Part shown: positions 53,263 to 61,043 of the stretch, one piece after another
Layout of the letters: each line of letters starts with the position of its first letter
Numbering within the stretch: position 1 is the stretch's first letter
Assembly (NCBI GenBank): GCA_003565155.1
Contig: PXDB01000027.1
Coordinates: 1-64,000 of the forward strand
Direction of reading: 5' to 3'
Length of the DNA stretch: 64,000 bases
Source: Nitriliruptoraceae bacterium
Lineage (GTDB): Bacteria > Actinomycetota > Nitriliruptoria > Nitriliruptorales > Nitriliruptoraceae
Notes under the pieces: generated by a model
Databases searched by the model: none
What the model was told of the DNA's origin: nothing
What the model saw: only the letters and a program-made list of their open reading frames with translations
Translations under genes and position numbers: made by a program

Positions 53263-53488
53263 CGGGCGACGCAGGCGGCCGCCCGCGGCCCGCTCCGCCG
53301 CCCAACCGCACCACGAGGCCGCCTCGGGCGACGCAGCCGGCCGCCCGTGGCCCGTTCCGCCGCCCGACCGCACCACGAGGCGGCCTCGGGCGACGCAGCC
53401 GGGCGACGCAGCCGGGCGCGGCTGGCCGGGCGACGCAGCCGGCCGCCCGTGGCCCGTTCCGCTGCCCAACCGCACCACGAGGCCGCCT
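53263..53488. repeat. Three 62-bp tandem repeats
   Basis: Copies at 53263-53324, 53325-53386 and 53427-53488 start CGGGCGACGCAG and end CCACGAGGsCGCCT, with about 90 percent agreement by eye; 40 bp of shorter CGGGCGACGCAGC units separate the second and third, and a partial copy follows. 62 is not a multiple of three, so no protein repeat. It lies upstream of the acyl-CoA dehydrogenase. The remaining bases to 53617 hold no gene. Confidence 0.85.
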
Positions 53489-53617
53489 CGGGCGACGAGA
53501 CGGGACATCCGTGACCCGCCCAGCACCCCGATCCGGTGGCCGACGCCGCACCCGACGGGCTGCGACGGATCCGCCAGACGACGACCTGCGCGCTGGCCCG
53601 CACCGGCGCCGGCAACG

Positions 53618-54895
53618 CTAGGTCGGCAGGTGGCAGCCGAAGCCCGTCGCAGCAGCGCTGGTCGTGCCCCGCCACGGCCCCGCCGCAGCCACCATCCGTT
53701 CATCACCCGTGGTGCGACGCACACCGACACCGTGGATGTCGTTCAGCACCGCGCCGTCCTCATCGGCGACCTCGGGGGGCGAGAGCACCTCGAGGTGCTC
53801 CCCGGTCTCCACATCGATGACCAGCACGCCCGGCGCCTGTCCCACGGCGACATGGGGGTCTCCCGACAGTGGGTTCGGGCCCCGCTGGGTCACGTACGCC
53901 ACGCTGCCGTCCGGCGCGAAGTCGAGGATGTCCGGGGTGTCGCCCGCGTCGAGGCGGCCGACCACCTCGAAGGTGTCGGCGTCGATGACCTGCCCGTCAT
54001 CCGAGCCGCGGTTGACCTGCCAGAAGGCGGAACCGTCCGGGGTGAGCCGCACCCCGTGGGCATCGACGCCGTCAGAGGACGCGGTCCGGACCACGGAGAG
54101 GTCGTCGGTGTCGAACACGTACCACTCGCCCTCGCCGTCTTCTCGGTCCTCACCGAACAGCCCCGACCAGTTGGCGACGGCGCGGGAGCCATCCTTCGTG
54201 AAGCCGATGCCACAGTTGGCACGGATCTCCTCCGGGTCGTAGGCATGGACCACCTCGGCGCTGGAGGTGTCGAACACGAACAACCCGCCCTGCTCCATCC
54301 CCGGGCCGAGGGTGATCCAGGCGCGGCCGTCCTCGTCGTAGTCGTGGCACACCGGGGAGAAGGAGGGCCAGTCGTAGCCGGTGGAGGCCAGCAACGGCTC
54401 GATGTCGACGGTGCGGGCGATCTCGAAGCGTGGCGCGTCCGCATCGAGGTCGAGGGGGATCTCGACCAGCTGCTCCGCGCCGATCGCCGCAACCCACACC
54501 GCGCTGTCGTCGGGGGTGACCGCGGCCATGTGGGTGCCGGCACCGGTGGGCAGCACCGCCGCGACGCTGCGCTGCAGCGCGTCCAGCACGATGGTCACCC
54601 CACCGGCGGTCGCGGCGACGAAGGCGTAGCGGTCGCCCGAGTCGAAGTCGACCATGTGCGGCACCGTGCGTCCCGCCTCCGGGTCGAAGGATGGATCGAC
54701 CTCGCGGAGCGCCTCCGGCGCCACATCGATCACCGCCACCTGCTCGTGGTCCTCGTCGTAGACGTGGATCCGGTCGGTGCCCTGGTCCAGGGACCAGACC
54801 TCGTGGGCACGCTCCTGCGCTGCGCCGGAGCACGCGACGAGGACCCCCACAGCAGCAGCGAGCAACAGACGGGTAGGGGTGGTGGTGGATGACAC
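53618..54895 (-). CDS. Secreted YVTN-type beta-propeller lipoprotein
   Basis: A 425-residue exported protein. The signal peptide ends LVAC, a lipobox. The rest folds as repeated blades: IHVYDEDHEQVAVIDV, MAAVTPDDSAVWVAAI, LFVFDTSSAEVVHAYD, VRLTPDGSAFWQVN and ILDFAPDGSVAYVTQRG, like YncE/YVTN proteins. The first blade region keeps HEVWSLDQGTDRIHVYD. Four conserved Cys are not obvious. Ligand or enzymatic role unknown. GTG start at 54895. Confidence 0.88.
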   Translation of the reverse strand: MSSTTTPTRLLLAAAVGVLVACSGAAQERAHEVWSLDQGTDRIHVYDEDHEQVAVIDVAPEALREVDPSFDPEAGRTVPHMVDFDSGDRYAFVAATAGGVTIVLDALQRSVAAVLPTGAGTHMAAVTPDDSAVWVAAIGAEQLVEIPLDLDADAPRFEIARTVDIEPLLASTGYDWPSFSPVCHDYDEDGRAWITLGPGMEQGGLFVFDTSSAEVVHAYDPEEIRANCGIGFTKDGSRAVANWSGLFGEDREDGEGEWYVFDTDDLSVVRTASSDGVDAHGVRLTPDGSAFWQVNRGSDDGQVIDADTFEVVGRLDAGDTPDILDFAPDGSVAYVTQRGPNPLSGDPHVAVGQAPGVLVIDVETGEHLEVLSPPEVADEDGAVLNDIHGVGVRRTTGDERMVAAAGPWRGTTSAAATGFGCHLPT

Positions 54896-55042
54896 GGTGG
54901 CAGCCTCACGGGCGGATCGTCGGCGACTCGGACCGCCTCGGCCCGAGCGGCCGCGGACGCTACGCAGCCGACCCGGCAGCCTCCCGCGGGGCCAGGGAAA
55001 CCGTGCGAACCGCTCCGAGGGTGCAGGGCAGCCGCGCCCGGG

Positions 55043-55282
55043 TCACCAGATGCCGGCCCGGTCGATCGCCACGATGCCGGCCGCGGCCAGCACCACCCCG
55101 AGGGCGACCCGCACCCACAGCGCGGTGATCTTGGAGGGTGGCACCGTGCTGCCCTCCTCAGCGCCGGGGAAGACCCCTGTGCGGTGGTAGCGCCACAGCG
55201 CCGCAAGGGTGCCCAGGGCCATCGCCGCGCCGACCGCCGCGAAGCTCCCCACCAGCAGGAACGCCCAGGATGTCTCGCCCAC
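55043..55282 (-). CDS. Small two-span membrane protein
   Basis: A 79-residue protein: SWAFLLVGSFAAVGAAMALG (span 1), ALWRYHRTGVFPGAEEGST (loop), then WVRVALGVVLAAAGIVAIDR (span 2). GTG at 55282 has GAGGTGAGG in front. Starts upstream are in frame but lack sites. No family recognised. Confidence 0.6.
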   Translation of the reverse strand: MGETSWAFLLVGSFAAVGAAMALGTLAALWRYHRTGVFPGAEEGSTVPPSKITALWVRVALGVVLAAAGIVAIDRAGIW

Positions 55283-55366
55283 CCTCACCTCATCGTCGTG
55301 ACCGTGGCCGAGTGTACGGAGCCCACCACGTCCACCCCGCCCGTCGTGCCGAAGTAGCTGCAGAGC

Positions 55367-55394
55367 GCAGACACCCCCGCGCAGACACCCCCGC
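55367..55394. repeat. 14-bp direct repeat
   Basis: GCAGACACCCCCGC occurs twice in tandem, followed by a partial third copy, 40 nt before the SRPBCC gene. Confidence 0.6.
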
Positions 55395-55433
55395 GCACAC
55401 CCCGACCAACCCGCACGCCCCCAGGAGCAGGAC

Positions 55434-55877
55434 ATGGCACGCATCAGCGAACCGCTCAACGTCCCGACATCGATCGAGGCGGCCTTCGATCACGTGGCCG
55501 ACTTCACCACCAGCGCAGCGTGGGACCCCGGCATCACCGAGGCACGGCGCCTCGACGACGGGCCCATCGGGATGGGGTCACGATTCGAGGTCCAACTCAA
55601 GCTCGGGCCCACCACGGTGCCCCTCGTGTACGAGATCACCGCCTACGAGCGGCCCAACCGGGTGGTACTGACCACCAAGGGGTTGGTGCACCGCGGCGAG
55701 GATGACGTGCGCTTCCAGCCGACCGATGACGGCACCGAGGTCACCTGGAACGCGCTCTTCGCGCTGCGGGGGCCGGGGCTGCTGCTCGACCCGGCGCTCG
55801 GCGTCGGGTTCCGCAAGACCGCCGCGAAGGCGGTGCAGGGCCTCGAGCGTTCCCTGCGGGCGCTGGCGACCAACTGA
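55434..55877 (+). CDS. SRPBCC family protein (polyketide cyclase/START-like)
   Basis: A 147-residue ligand-binding fold protein. RISEPLNVPTSIEAAFDHVADF is the typical opening, then WDPGITEARRLDDGPIGMGS, YEITAYERPNRVVLTTKG, and FQPTDDGTEVTWNALFALRG, followed by the long C-terminal helix. Members bind lipids or aromatic compounds; function open. GGAGCAGG upstream of ATG 55434. Confidence 0.9.
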   Translation: MARISEPLNVPTSIEAAFDHVADFTTSAAWDPGITEARRLDDGPIGMGSRFEVQLKLGPTTVPLVYEITAYERPNRVVLTTKGLVHRGEDDVRFQPTDDGTEVTWNALFALRGPGLLLDPALGVGFRKTAAKAVQGLERSLRALATN

Positions 55878-56026
55878 CCGCCAGACCACCACTGTCGCGC
55901 GACGGCCCAACGGCCGTCCGCGCGCACGCGACCGGGCGCAACCCGATGGTCCTCCCCCACGTCCTACGGTGAACGCAACGTCACCGCGGCGGCAGCGGGA
56001 ACAGCGACGCCACGAGGAGGACCGGG

Positions 56027-56590
56027 ATGCGCTTCGGCGGTGGCCACCGGTGGGACGGCAGAGCGGTCCGACGTCACTGCGTGACAGCTCGGGCCATCGC
56101 AGCGGGCCGGTGGCGCGCCGGCGCACGTCGGGCTCTCGGCATCCTGCTCGCGGTGAGCGCCCTCGCCGCCTGCGGTCCGGACGGTGATGGGCAGCGCCCC
56201 GCGACGGACGAGGGCGACACCACGGCGAACTCCGAGGTGTCCGGGCAGATGCCAGACGACGGTGCGCCCACGGGGGAGGACACCGACGAGCGTGCTGCCA
56301 CCGACGGCACCGGCGAGGACCACCCGGCGGTGATCGAGGCCATCGTCGACGCGGCGGAGCGCACCGGGCAGGACGCCGACGACATCGAGGTGGTGGTCTT
56401 CGAACAGGTCACCTGGCCCGACGGTGCCGTTGGCTGCCCGGAACCGGACGGCGTCTACACGCAGGCGCTGGTCGAGGGTTACCGGGTGGTGCTCGACGTC
56501 GGTGACCAGCAGCTGACCTACCACGGCGCCGACGGGGATGCCCCGGTGCTGTGCGAGGACCCGCAGCCGCCCATCGACACCCGGAGCTGA
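56027..56590 (+). CDS. Acidic lipoprotein with a TQALVEG-type domain
   Basis: A 187-residue protein. A long basic start and hydrophobic core end in ALAAC, a lipobox; about 60 acidic residues follow, then a domain with FEQVTWPDGAVGCPEPD, VYTQALVEGYRVVLDVGDQQ and LCEDP, where two Cys could pair. This small domain recurs in bacterial lipoproteins of unknown function. GAGGAGG precedes ATG 56027; TACGGT at 55965-55970 may be the -10. Convergent with the YqgE gene, 15 bp apart. Confidence 0.78.
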   Translation: MRFGGGHRWDGRAVRRHCVTARAIAAGRWRAGARRALGILLAVSALAACGPDGDGQRPATDEGDTTANSEVSGQMPDDGAPTGEDTDERAATDGTGEDHPAVIEAIVDAAERTGQDADDIEVVVFEQVTWPDGAVGCPEPDGVYTQALVEGYRVVLDVGDQQLTYHGADGDAPVLCEDPQPPIDTRS

Positions 56591-56605
56591 CGAGGGGATC
56601 GGCCT

Positions 56606-57160
56606 TCAGTTCTGCGTCGGGTCCTGCGGGAACGTCGCCAGCAGCTTGAGCCCGTCCGGCTGACGACGCAGGACGGCGTGCCACAAGCCCGCCGGGTCCT
56701 CACAGAAGACGTCGTCGGGAACCGCATCGAGCGGGAACCACGCACCCTGCGCGATCTCCTCCTCGAGCTGTTCAGGGCCCCAACCGGCGTATCCCGCGAA
56801 GATCCGCACGCGCTCGACCTCGGCAGCGGTCAGCACCGGGTCCTGATCGAGATCGATCAACTGGATGCGGTCGAGGAGTGCGGGGCCGGGATCGGGGGTG
56901 ACCACCGAGGTGGCCGCGCCGAGGGCCAGCACCGCCGTCGGCTCTACGGGACCGCCCCCGAAGACCACGGCAGGCCGGGCAGCCAGCTCCGCCCAGTCAC
57001 CGAGGGTGTCCTCGACGGTCACCGAGGAAGCGCGGTTCAGGACGACGCCCAACGCGCCGTCCTCGTCATGGTCGAGGATGAGGACGACCGCGCGCTCGAA
57101 GTTCGGATCGTCGAGGGCCGGCGTGGCGACCACGAGCCGGCCGGTGTGCCAGGTGACCAT
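56606..57160 (-). CDS. YqgE/AlgH family protein (UPF0301)
   Basis: A 184-residue soluble protein. HTGRLVVATPALDDPNFERA and VVLILDHDEDGALGVVLNR are the family opening; FGGGPVEPTAVLAL and RIFAGYAGWGPEQLEEEIAQ, then AWFPLDA, follow. Biochemical role is unclear. The TTG/ATG-type start gives MVTWHTGR. Between the lipoprotein and dnaB. Confidence 0.94.
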   Translation of the reverse strand: MVTWHTGRLVVATPALDDPNFERAVVLILDHDEDGALGVVLNRASSVTVEDTLGDWAELAARPAVVFGGGPVEPTAVLALGAATSVVTPDPGPALLDRIQLIDLDQDPVLTAAEVERVRIFAGYAGWGPEQLEEEIAQGAWFPLDAVPDDVFCEDPAGLWHAVLRRQPDGLKLLATFPQDPTQN

Positions 57161-57303
57161 CGCGTCCTCCTCGGCCCCGAAGCTACACCGTGTGCGCGGC
57201 TCGGACAGGCCGGTGGGAACGCGCCCGTACCGCGGACCGGCGGCGGCGCATCGCCAGGGATCGCCGCGGTGGACATCCGCTGGCCCCGGGAGCTCCGCGC
57301 GGC

Positions 57304-58758
57304 TCAGACCGGGGTGGCAGGGCTGGCGGCACCGCCGCCGCCCGTCCCGCCGCTGGGGCCGCGGGCGAGGTTCGCGAACTTGGTGAGGTGGTTGAGGAAG
57401 GCGAGCTTGACCACCCCCGTGGCACCGTTGCGGTGCTTGGCGATGATGAGCTCCGCGATGCCCTTGTCGGGGCTGTCCTCGTTGTACACCTCGTCGCGGT
57501 AGATGAAGCCGACGAGGTCGGCGTCCTGCTCGATCGAGCCGGACTCGCGCAGGTCCGCGAGCTGCGGACGCTTGTCGGTCCGCGACTCCGGCTGGCGGGA
57601 GAGCTGCGACAGCGCGATCACCGGCACGTCGAGCTCCTTGGCCAGCATCTTCAGGCCGCGGGAGAACTCCGCGACCTCCTGCTGGCGGGAGTCGACCCGT
57701 CGGTGGGACTGCATCAGCTGCAGGTAGTCCACCACCACCAGCGACAACCCGTGCTTCTGCTTCAGCCGACGGGCCTTCGCGCGGATCTCCAGCAGCGAGA
57801 TCGACGGGGTGTCATCGATGAACAAGGGCGCCTCCGCCAGGGTGCCCAACGCGTCCCCGAGCTTGCGCCAGTCGGTGTCCTCGAGCCGCCCGGTCCGCAG
57901 CCGGGAGGAGTCGATCCGTGCCTCAGAGGACAGGAGCCGGTTGACGATCTCCAGCTTCGACATCTCCAGGCTGAACAGCAGCGCCGGCTCATGGAGCCTG
58001 GCGGTGGCGAAGTGGCACACGGCCAGGGCGAGACTGGACTTGCCCATCGCGGGTCGCGCGGCCAGGACCAGCAGGTTCTGCGGTTGCAGGCCCGCCGTGA
58101 GCCGGTCGAGGTCGTCGAAACCGGTCGCCAGGCCCGTGACCTCGGAGCTGCGCTCCGCCAACGCTTCGATCTGCTCGAAGGACTGGTTCAGCAGGTCGCC
58201 GAGCCGCTCGTACTCGGAGGTGGTCGTGGTCTGGGCGACCTCGTAGACCAGCGACTCCGCCTGATCGACGATCGTGCGGGCGTCGTCGGTGCCCTCGTAC
58301 CCCAGCCGTGTGACCGCCGTGCCGGCGTCGATGAGCCGACGCAGCAGCGCCTTCTCCCGCACGATGCGGGCGTAGTAGGCCGCGTTCGCCGCGGTCGGCA
58401 CCGCCACGGTCAGATCGTGCAGCGCCGCGGGGCCGCCGACCTCGTCGAGGCGGTCCCGACGCGCCAGCCAGTCGGTCACCGTGACGGTGTCGACGGGTTC
58501 CCCCTGGCCGTTCAGCTCGCGCACGGCTTCGAAGACGACCCGGTGGGCGTTGCGGTAGAAGTCCTCCGGCGTGAGCGACTCGACCGCGTCGGTCGCCGCG
58601 CCGCGCGACAGCAGGGCGGAGCCCAGCACCGACACCTCCGCGTCCAGGGAGTGGGGCGGGACGCGGTCGTAGCTGCGTCCCGCGCCACCACCCGTGGGTG
58701 GCGGGGCGGTGTCGGGTGCTGGCGGCTCGCCGGGAGGCGGGGGGAAGGCGCCGCTCAC
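57304..58758 (-). CDS. dnaB: Replicative DNA helicase DnaB
   Basis: Hexameric 5'-3' helicase of the replication fork. After a Pro-rich start comes RVPPHSLDAEVSVLGSALLS (DnaB N-domain), then the RecA-like part: LATGFDDLDRLTAGLQPQNL, Walker A ARPAMGKSSLA, LVVVDYLQLM (Walker B) and LSQLSRQPESRTDKRPQLAD. 484 residues, no intein; the Gly-rich end is usual in actinobacteria. GTG 58758 lacks its own ribosome site but overlaps the stop of an 11-codon leader that has one. Last gene of the rpsF operon. Confidence 0.96.
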   Translation of the reverse strand: MSGAFPPPPGEPPAPDTAPPPTGGGAGRSYDRVPPHSLDAEVSVLGSALLSRGAATDAVESLTPEDFYRNAHRVVFEAVRELNGQGEPVDTVTVTDWLARRDRLDEVGGPAALHDLTVAVPTAANAAYYARIVREKALLRRLIDAGTAVTRLGYEGTDDARTIVDQAESLVYEVAQTTTTSEYERLGDLLNQSFEQIEALAERSSEVTGLATGFDDLDRLTAGLQPQNLLVLAARPAMGKSSLALAVCHFATARLHEPALLFSLEMSKLEIVNRLLSSEARIDSSRLRTGRLEDTDWRKLGDALGTLAEAPLFIDDTPSISLLEIRAKARRLKQKHGLSLVVVDYLQLMQSHRRVDSRQQEVAEFSRGLKMLAKELDVPVIALSQLSRQPESRTDKRPQLADLRESGSIEQDADLVGFIYRDEVYNEDSPDKGIAELIIAKHRNGATGVVKLAFLNHLTKFANLARGPSGGTGGGGAASPATPV

Positions 58759-58790
58759 GGGACGTCGGTCACCGGTGTGGCGACGGCCAC
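58755..58790 (-). CDS. Possible 11-aa leader peptide coupled to dnaB
   Basis: GTG 58790 has GAGGGAGG 8 nt upstream and encodes VAVATPVTDVP; its TGA overlaps the dnaB GTG (GTGA). This would bring ribosomes to dnaB, which has no site of its own. Alternative: a frameshift in the dnaB start. Confidence 0.4.
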   Translation of the reverse strand: MAVATPVTDVP

Positions 58791-58804
58791 GGTCTACGCC
58801 TCCC

Positions 58805-59479
58805 TCAGCCCGCCGTGGGCTCCTCGTCGACGGTGCCCTCGACCTCCGCGGCGACGACCTCCTCCGCAGCTGCCTCGGCCTCGGCCTGCGCACGCTCGTA
58901 GGTCTCCGCGGCCTCCAGCGCCTGCTGCGCGAGGACCTCCTCGTCGGTGTCGGTGCCGGCCGCCGCCTGCTCGGCCGCAGCGGCGACCGCCTCGGCATCG
59001 ACCAGGCCGCCACCGGCATCCCGGCTGAGACGACCCTCCTGGTCGACCACGTCGACCACGACCGTCGCCGCCACCTGCGGGTGGACGTGGACCGGGACCT
59101 CGTAGGTCCCGATCTCCTTGATCGTGCCCTTGAGCTCGATGCGCTTGCGCGGGATGTCGTGGCCGCGCTCCTTGAGGACGCGCTGCACGTCCTGCGCGCT
59201 CACCGAGCCGTACAGGCCCCCGCGCTCGTCGACCCGCGCCGCGATCTTCAGGGTGCGCGCCTCCAGGGTGTCCTTGGCGGCGTAGGCGCTGTCCAGGGTC
59301 TTGGCCTCACGGGCCTTGCGGGCCCGGGTCAGCGCCTCCGCCTGCTGCATCGCACCGGCCGTGGCGAGCATCGCCAGGCCCCGCGGAAGCAGGTAGTTGC
59401 GGCCGTAGCCATCGGCGACATCCACGATGTCGCCCGGCAGCCCGAGGTTGTCGACCTCACTGGTGAGGATCACCTTCAT
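58805..59479 (-). CDS. rplI: Ribosomal protein L9 with acidic C-terminal extension
   Basis: Large-subunit protein binding 23S rRNA. MKVILTSEVDNLGLPGDIVDVADGYGRNYLLPRGLA is the invariant N-domain in two parts, split here by residue 20; the linker helix and C-domain (YGSVSAQDVQRVLKERGHDI) follow. At 224 residues it is about 70 longer than normal: from about 160 the chain is Ala/Glu-rich (AEAEAAAEEVVAAEVEG) and probably a long helix or tail. Between rpsR and dnaB. Confidence 0.96.
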   Translation of the reverse strand: MKVILTSEVDNLGLPGDIVDVADGYGRNYLLPRGLAMLATAGAMQQAEALTRARKAREAKTLDSAYAAKDTLEARTLKIAARVDERGGLYGSVSAQDVQRVLKERGHDIPRKRIELKGTIKEIGTYEVPVHVHPQVAATVVVDVVDQEGRLSRDAGGGLVDAEAVAAAAEQAAAGTDTDEEVLAQQALEAAETYERAQAEAEAAAEEVVAAEVEGTVDEEPTAG

Positions 59480-59491
59480 CGTGGGACCTCC

Positions 59492-59740
59492 TCAGCGGGT
59501 GGTGTAGGGGATCAGCGCCATCTCGCGGGCGTTCTTGACCGCCGCGGCGAGCTGCTTCTGGCACGACGCGCAGGCACCCGTGGTCCGACGCGCCTTGATC
59601 TTCGCCCGCTCGTTCAGGAAGGGCTTGAGGGTCGAGAGGTCCTTGTAGTCGATGTACTCGATGCCCTGGGTGTGGAACGGGCAGGGCTTGGGTTTGCGTG
59701 GCTTGTTGCGGTCCTTGGGCTTCGCGTTGCGGGGCGGCAT
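59492..59740 (-). CDS. rpsR: Ribosomal protein S18, zinc-binding type
   Basis: Small-subunit protein. PRNAKPKDRNKPRKPKPCPF, then YIDYKDLSTLKPFLNERAKI and RTTGACASCQKQLAAAVKNA. The Cys pair CASC with the earlier CPFH suggests the zinc-binding version, which has a zinc-free counterpart in many actinobacteria. 82 residues, AAGGAG upstream of ATG 59740. Twelve bases before rplI. Confidence 0.96.
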   Translation of the reverse strand: MPPRNAKPKDRNKPRKPKPCPFHTQGIEYIDYKDLSTLKPFLNERAKIKARRTTGACASCQKQLAAAVKNAREMALIPYTTR

Positions 59741-59868
59741 GGACGAGCTCCTTGTGCAAGGGCGCGGCCGGTGGGATGCACCGGCGCCGGGCGGGGATGG
59801 TCGAAGGGTGGCGATGACACTCGCGCGGCCCGGGACCGGTGTGTCGGTCCCGAGGCCAGCGGGGTGGG

Positions 59869-60303
59869 TCAGAAGGGGACGTCGTCGTCGGAGGGGGGCG
59901 GTGGGGTGCCGGCAGCGGCGCTCTGGCCACCGCCGGATCCGCCGGAGGTTCGGGAGGGCTTGGCCTGGGCCCACCGCAGGCTCGGGGCGATCTCGTCCGC
60001 CTCGATCTCCGTGGTCCACACGGTCTGCCCCTCGCGGTTCTCGTAGCTGCGGACACGGACGCGGCCGATGACCACGACACGGTCGCCCTTGTTCAGCGAC
60101 TCCGCCGCGTTCTCCGCGAGGTCACGCCAGCAGTTGACGTTGAGGAAGGTCGTCTCCTCCTGCTGGTTGCCGGCGCGGTCGGTGAACCGGCGGTTGGAGG
60201 CGACCCGGAACGAGGCGACGGGTGCACCGCCCTGCGTGAAGCGCAGGTCGGGGTCGTCGGTCAGGTTGCCGATGAAGGTGATGATGTTGGACTCGAACGC
60301 CAC
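59869..60303 (-). CDS. ssb: Single-stranded DNA-binding protein
   Basis: Binds ssDNA at the fork. NIITFIGNLTDDPDLRFTQG opens the OB-fold; FLNVNCWRDLAENAAESLNK and VVVIGRVRVRSYENREG follow. A short Gly/Ser linker leads to the acidic tail DDDVPF that recruits partner proteins. 144 residues, GTG start at 60303. Lies between rpsF and rpsR. Confidence 0.96.
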   Translation of the reverse strand: MAFESNIITFIGNLTDDPDLRFTQGGAPVASFRVASNRRFTDRAGNQQEETTFLNVNCWRDLAENAAESLNKGDRVVVIGRVRVRSYENREGQTVWTTEIEADEIAPSLRWAQAKPSRTSGGSGGGQSAAAGTPPPPSDDDVPF

Positions 60304-60388
60304 GGTGCAGGCCTTCCTGATCGTCGGGGGTGGTGCGAACGGGCCGTCGTGGGAGGACGGGGCCGCGGCACGCTGCCCGCAGGCCGTC

Positions 60389-60691
60389 TCAGGCCGTCCG
60401 GACGCGGATCTCGGGACGCACCGTCTTGTACCGGGTGACGTCGTCGGAGATCTTCAGCTGTCGCTCGAGCTCGGTGACGGCCTCCGTGGTCGCCTCGAAG
60501 TCGAGGACGCCGTAGAAGCCGTGATCGCGCTTGTCGATCTCGTAGGCGAGCTTGCGCTTGCCCCACCAGGCCTCGTCGAGCAGGTTCCCGCCCTGGTCGG
60601 CGAGGATCGTCTTCGCCTTCTCGAAGGCGGCGAGGGCGGCCTCCTCATCGAGGCGGTCGGTCATCAGGACCATCAACTCGTAGCGGCGCAT
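60389..60691 (-). CDS. rpsF: Ribosomal protein S6
   Basis: Small-subunit protein that pairs with S18. MRRYELMVLMTDRLDEEA, then GGNLLDEAWWGKRKLAYEID, and HGFYGVLDFEATTEAVTELE, the standard ferredoxin-like fold; 100 residues. GAGGAGG precedes ATG 60691. First gene of the rpsF-ssb-rpsR-rplI-dnaB operon. Confidence 0.97.
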   Translation of the reverse strand: MRRYELMVLMTDRLDEEAALAAFEKAKTILADQGGNLLDEAWWGKRKLAYEIDKRDHGFYGVLDFEATTEAVTELERQLKISDDVTRYKTVRPEIRVRTA

Positions 60692-61043
60692 GTGCACCTC
60701 CTCTGGTCGCGCCGCCCCGCGCGGCTGCGCGGTGCGGGCCGGCCTGGTCACCCGGGTGGCGACGCGGCCGGCTCGGTGGCCCCCGCAGGCACGGCCGGCG
60801 CGAGTGCTCGCGTGCCGCCGCCAGGGGCAGGGGTGCGTCCGGCGAACCGCGCGTCCGTACGGGTACGTACAGCGTGCGCGATCCGTCGGTGACGAAGGGC
60901 GCGCGGCGCCGTGAGGCCCCGCGCGGACCGTCGAACCGTACAGCAGGCCCCTTCCTCCCACAACACGACCGACCCTACGTGCTCCCTGTGACGACCCGGA
61001 GACGGATCGACGCGGACCTGTGGATGACCCGGCAGCGGGGCAC
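60692..61043. other. Intergenic region with the rpsF operon promoter
   Basis: No gene recognised. It separates the operon from the large membrane protein gene, both on the minus strand, and holds the promoter listed at 60935-60963. Confidence 0.5.
60935..60963 (-). promoter_or_regulatory. Predicted promoter of the rpsF-dnaB operon
   Basis: Minus strand TTGTGG (60958-60963), 17 bp, TACGGT (60935-60940), good matches to actinobacterial sigma-70 boxes, giving a leader of about 240 nt before rpsF. S6:S18 commonly binds such leaders; I could not identify the bulge motif by eye. Confidence 0.45.

Noticed and set aside
53263-53488. CRISPR array
   Set aside because: Units are contiguous 62-mers without unique spacers, and no cas genes are present; the same holds for 1944-2006.
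53123-53551. N-terminal extension of the acyl-CoA dehydrogenase through the repeats
   Set aside because: The 62-bp repeat shifts frame, the peptide is Arg/Gly/Pro low-complexity, and GTG 53122 has a good ribosome site.
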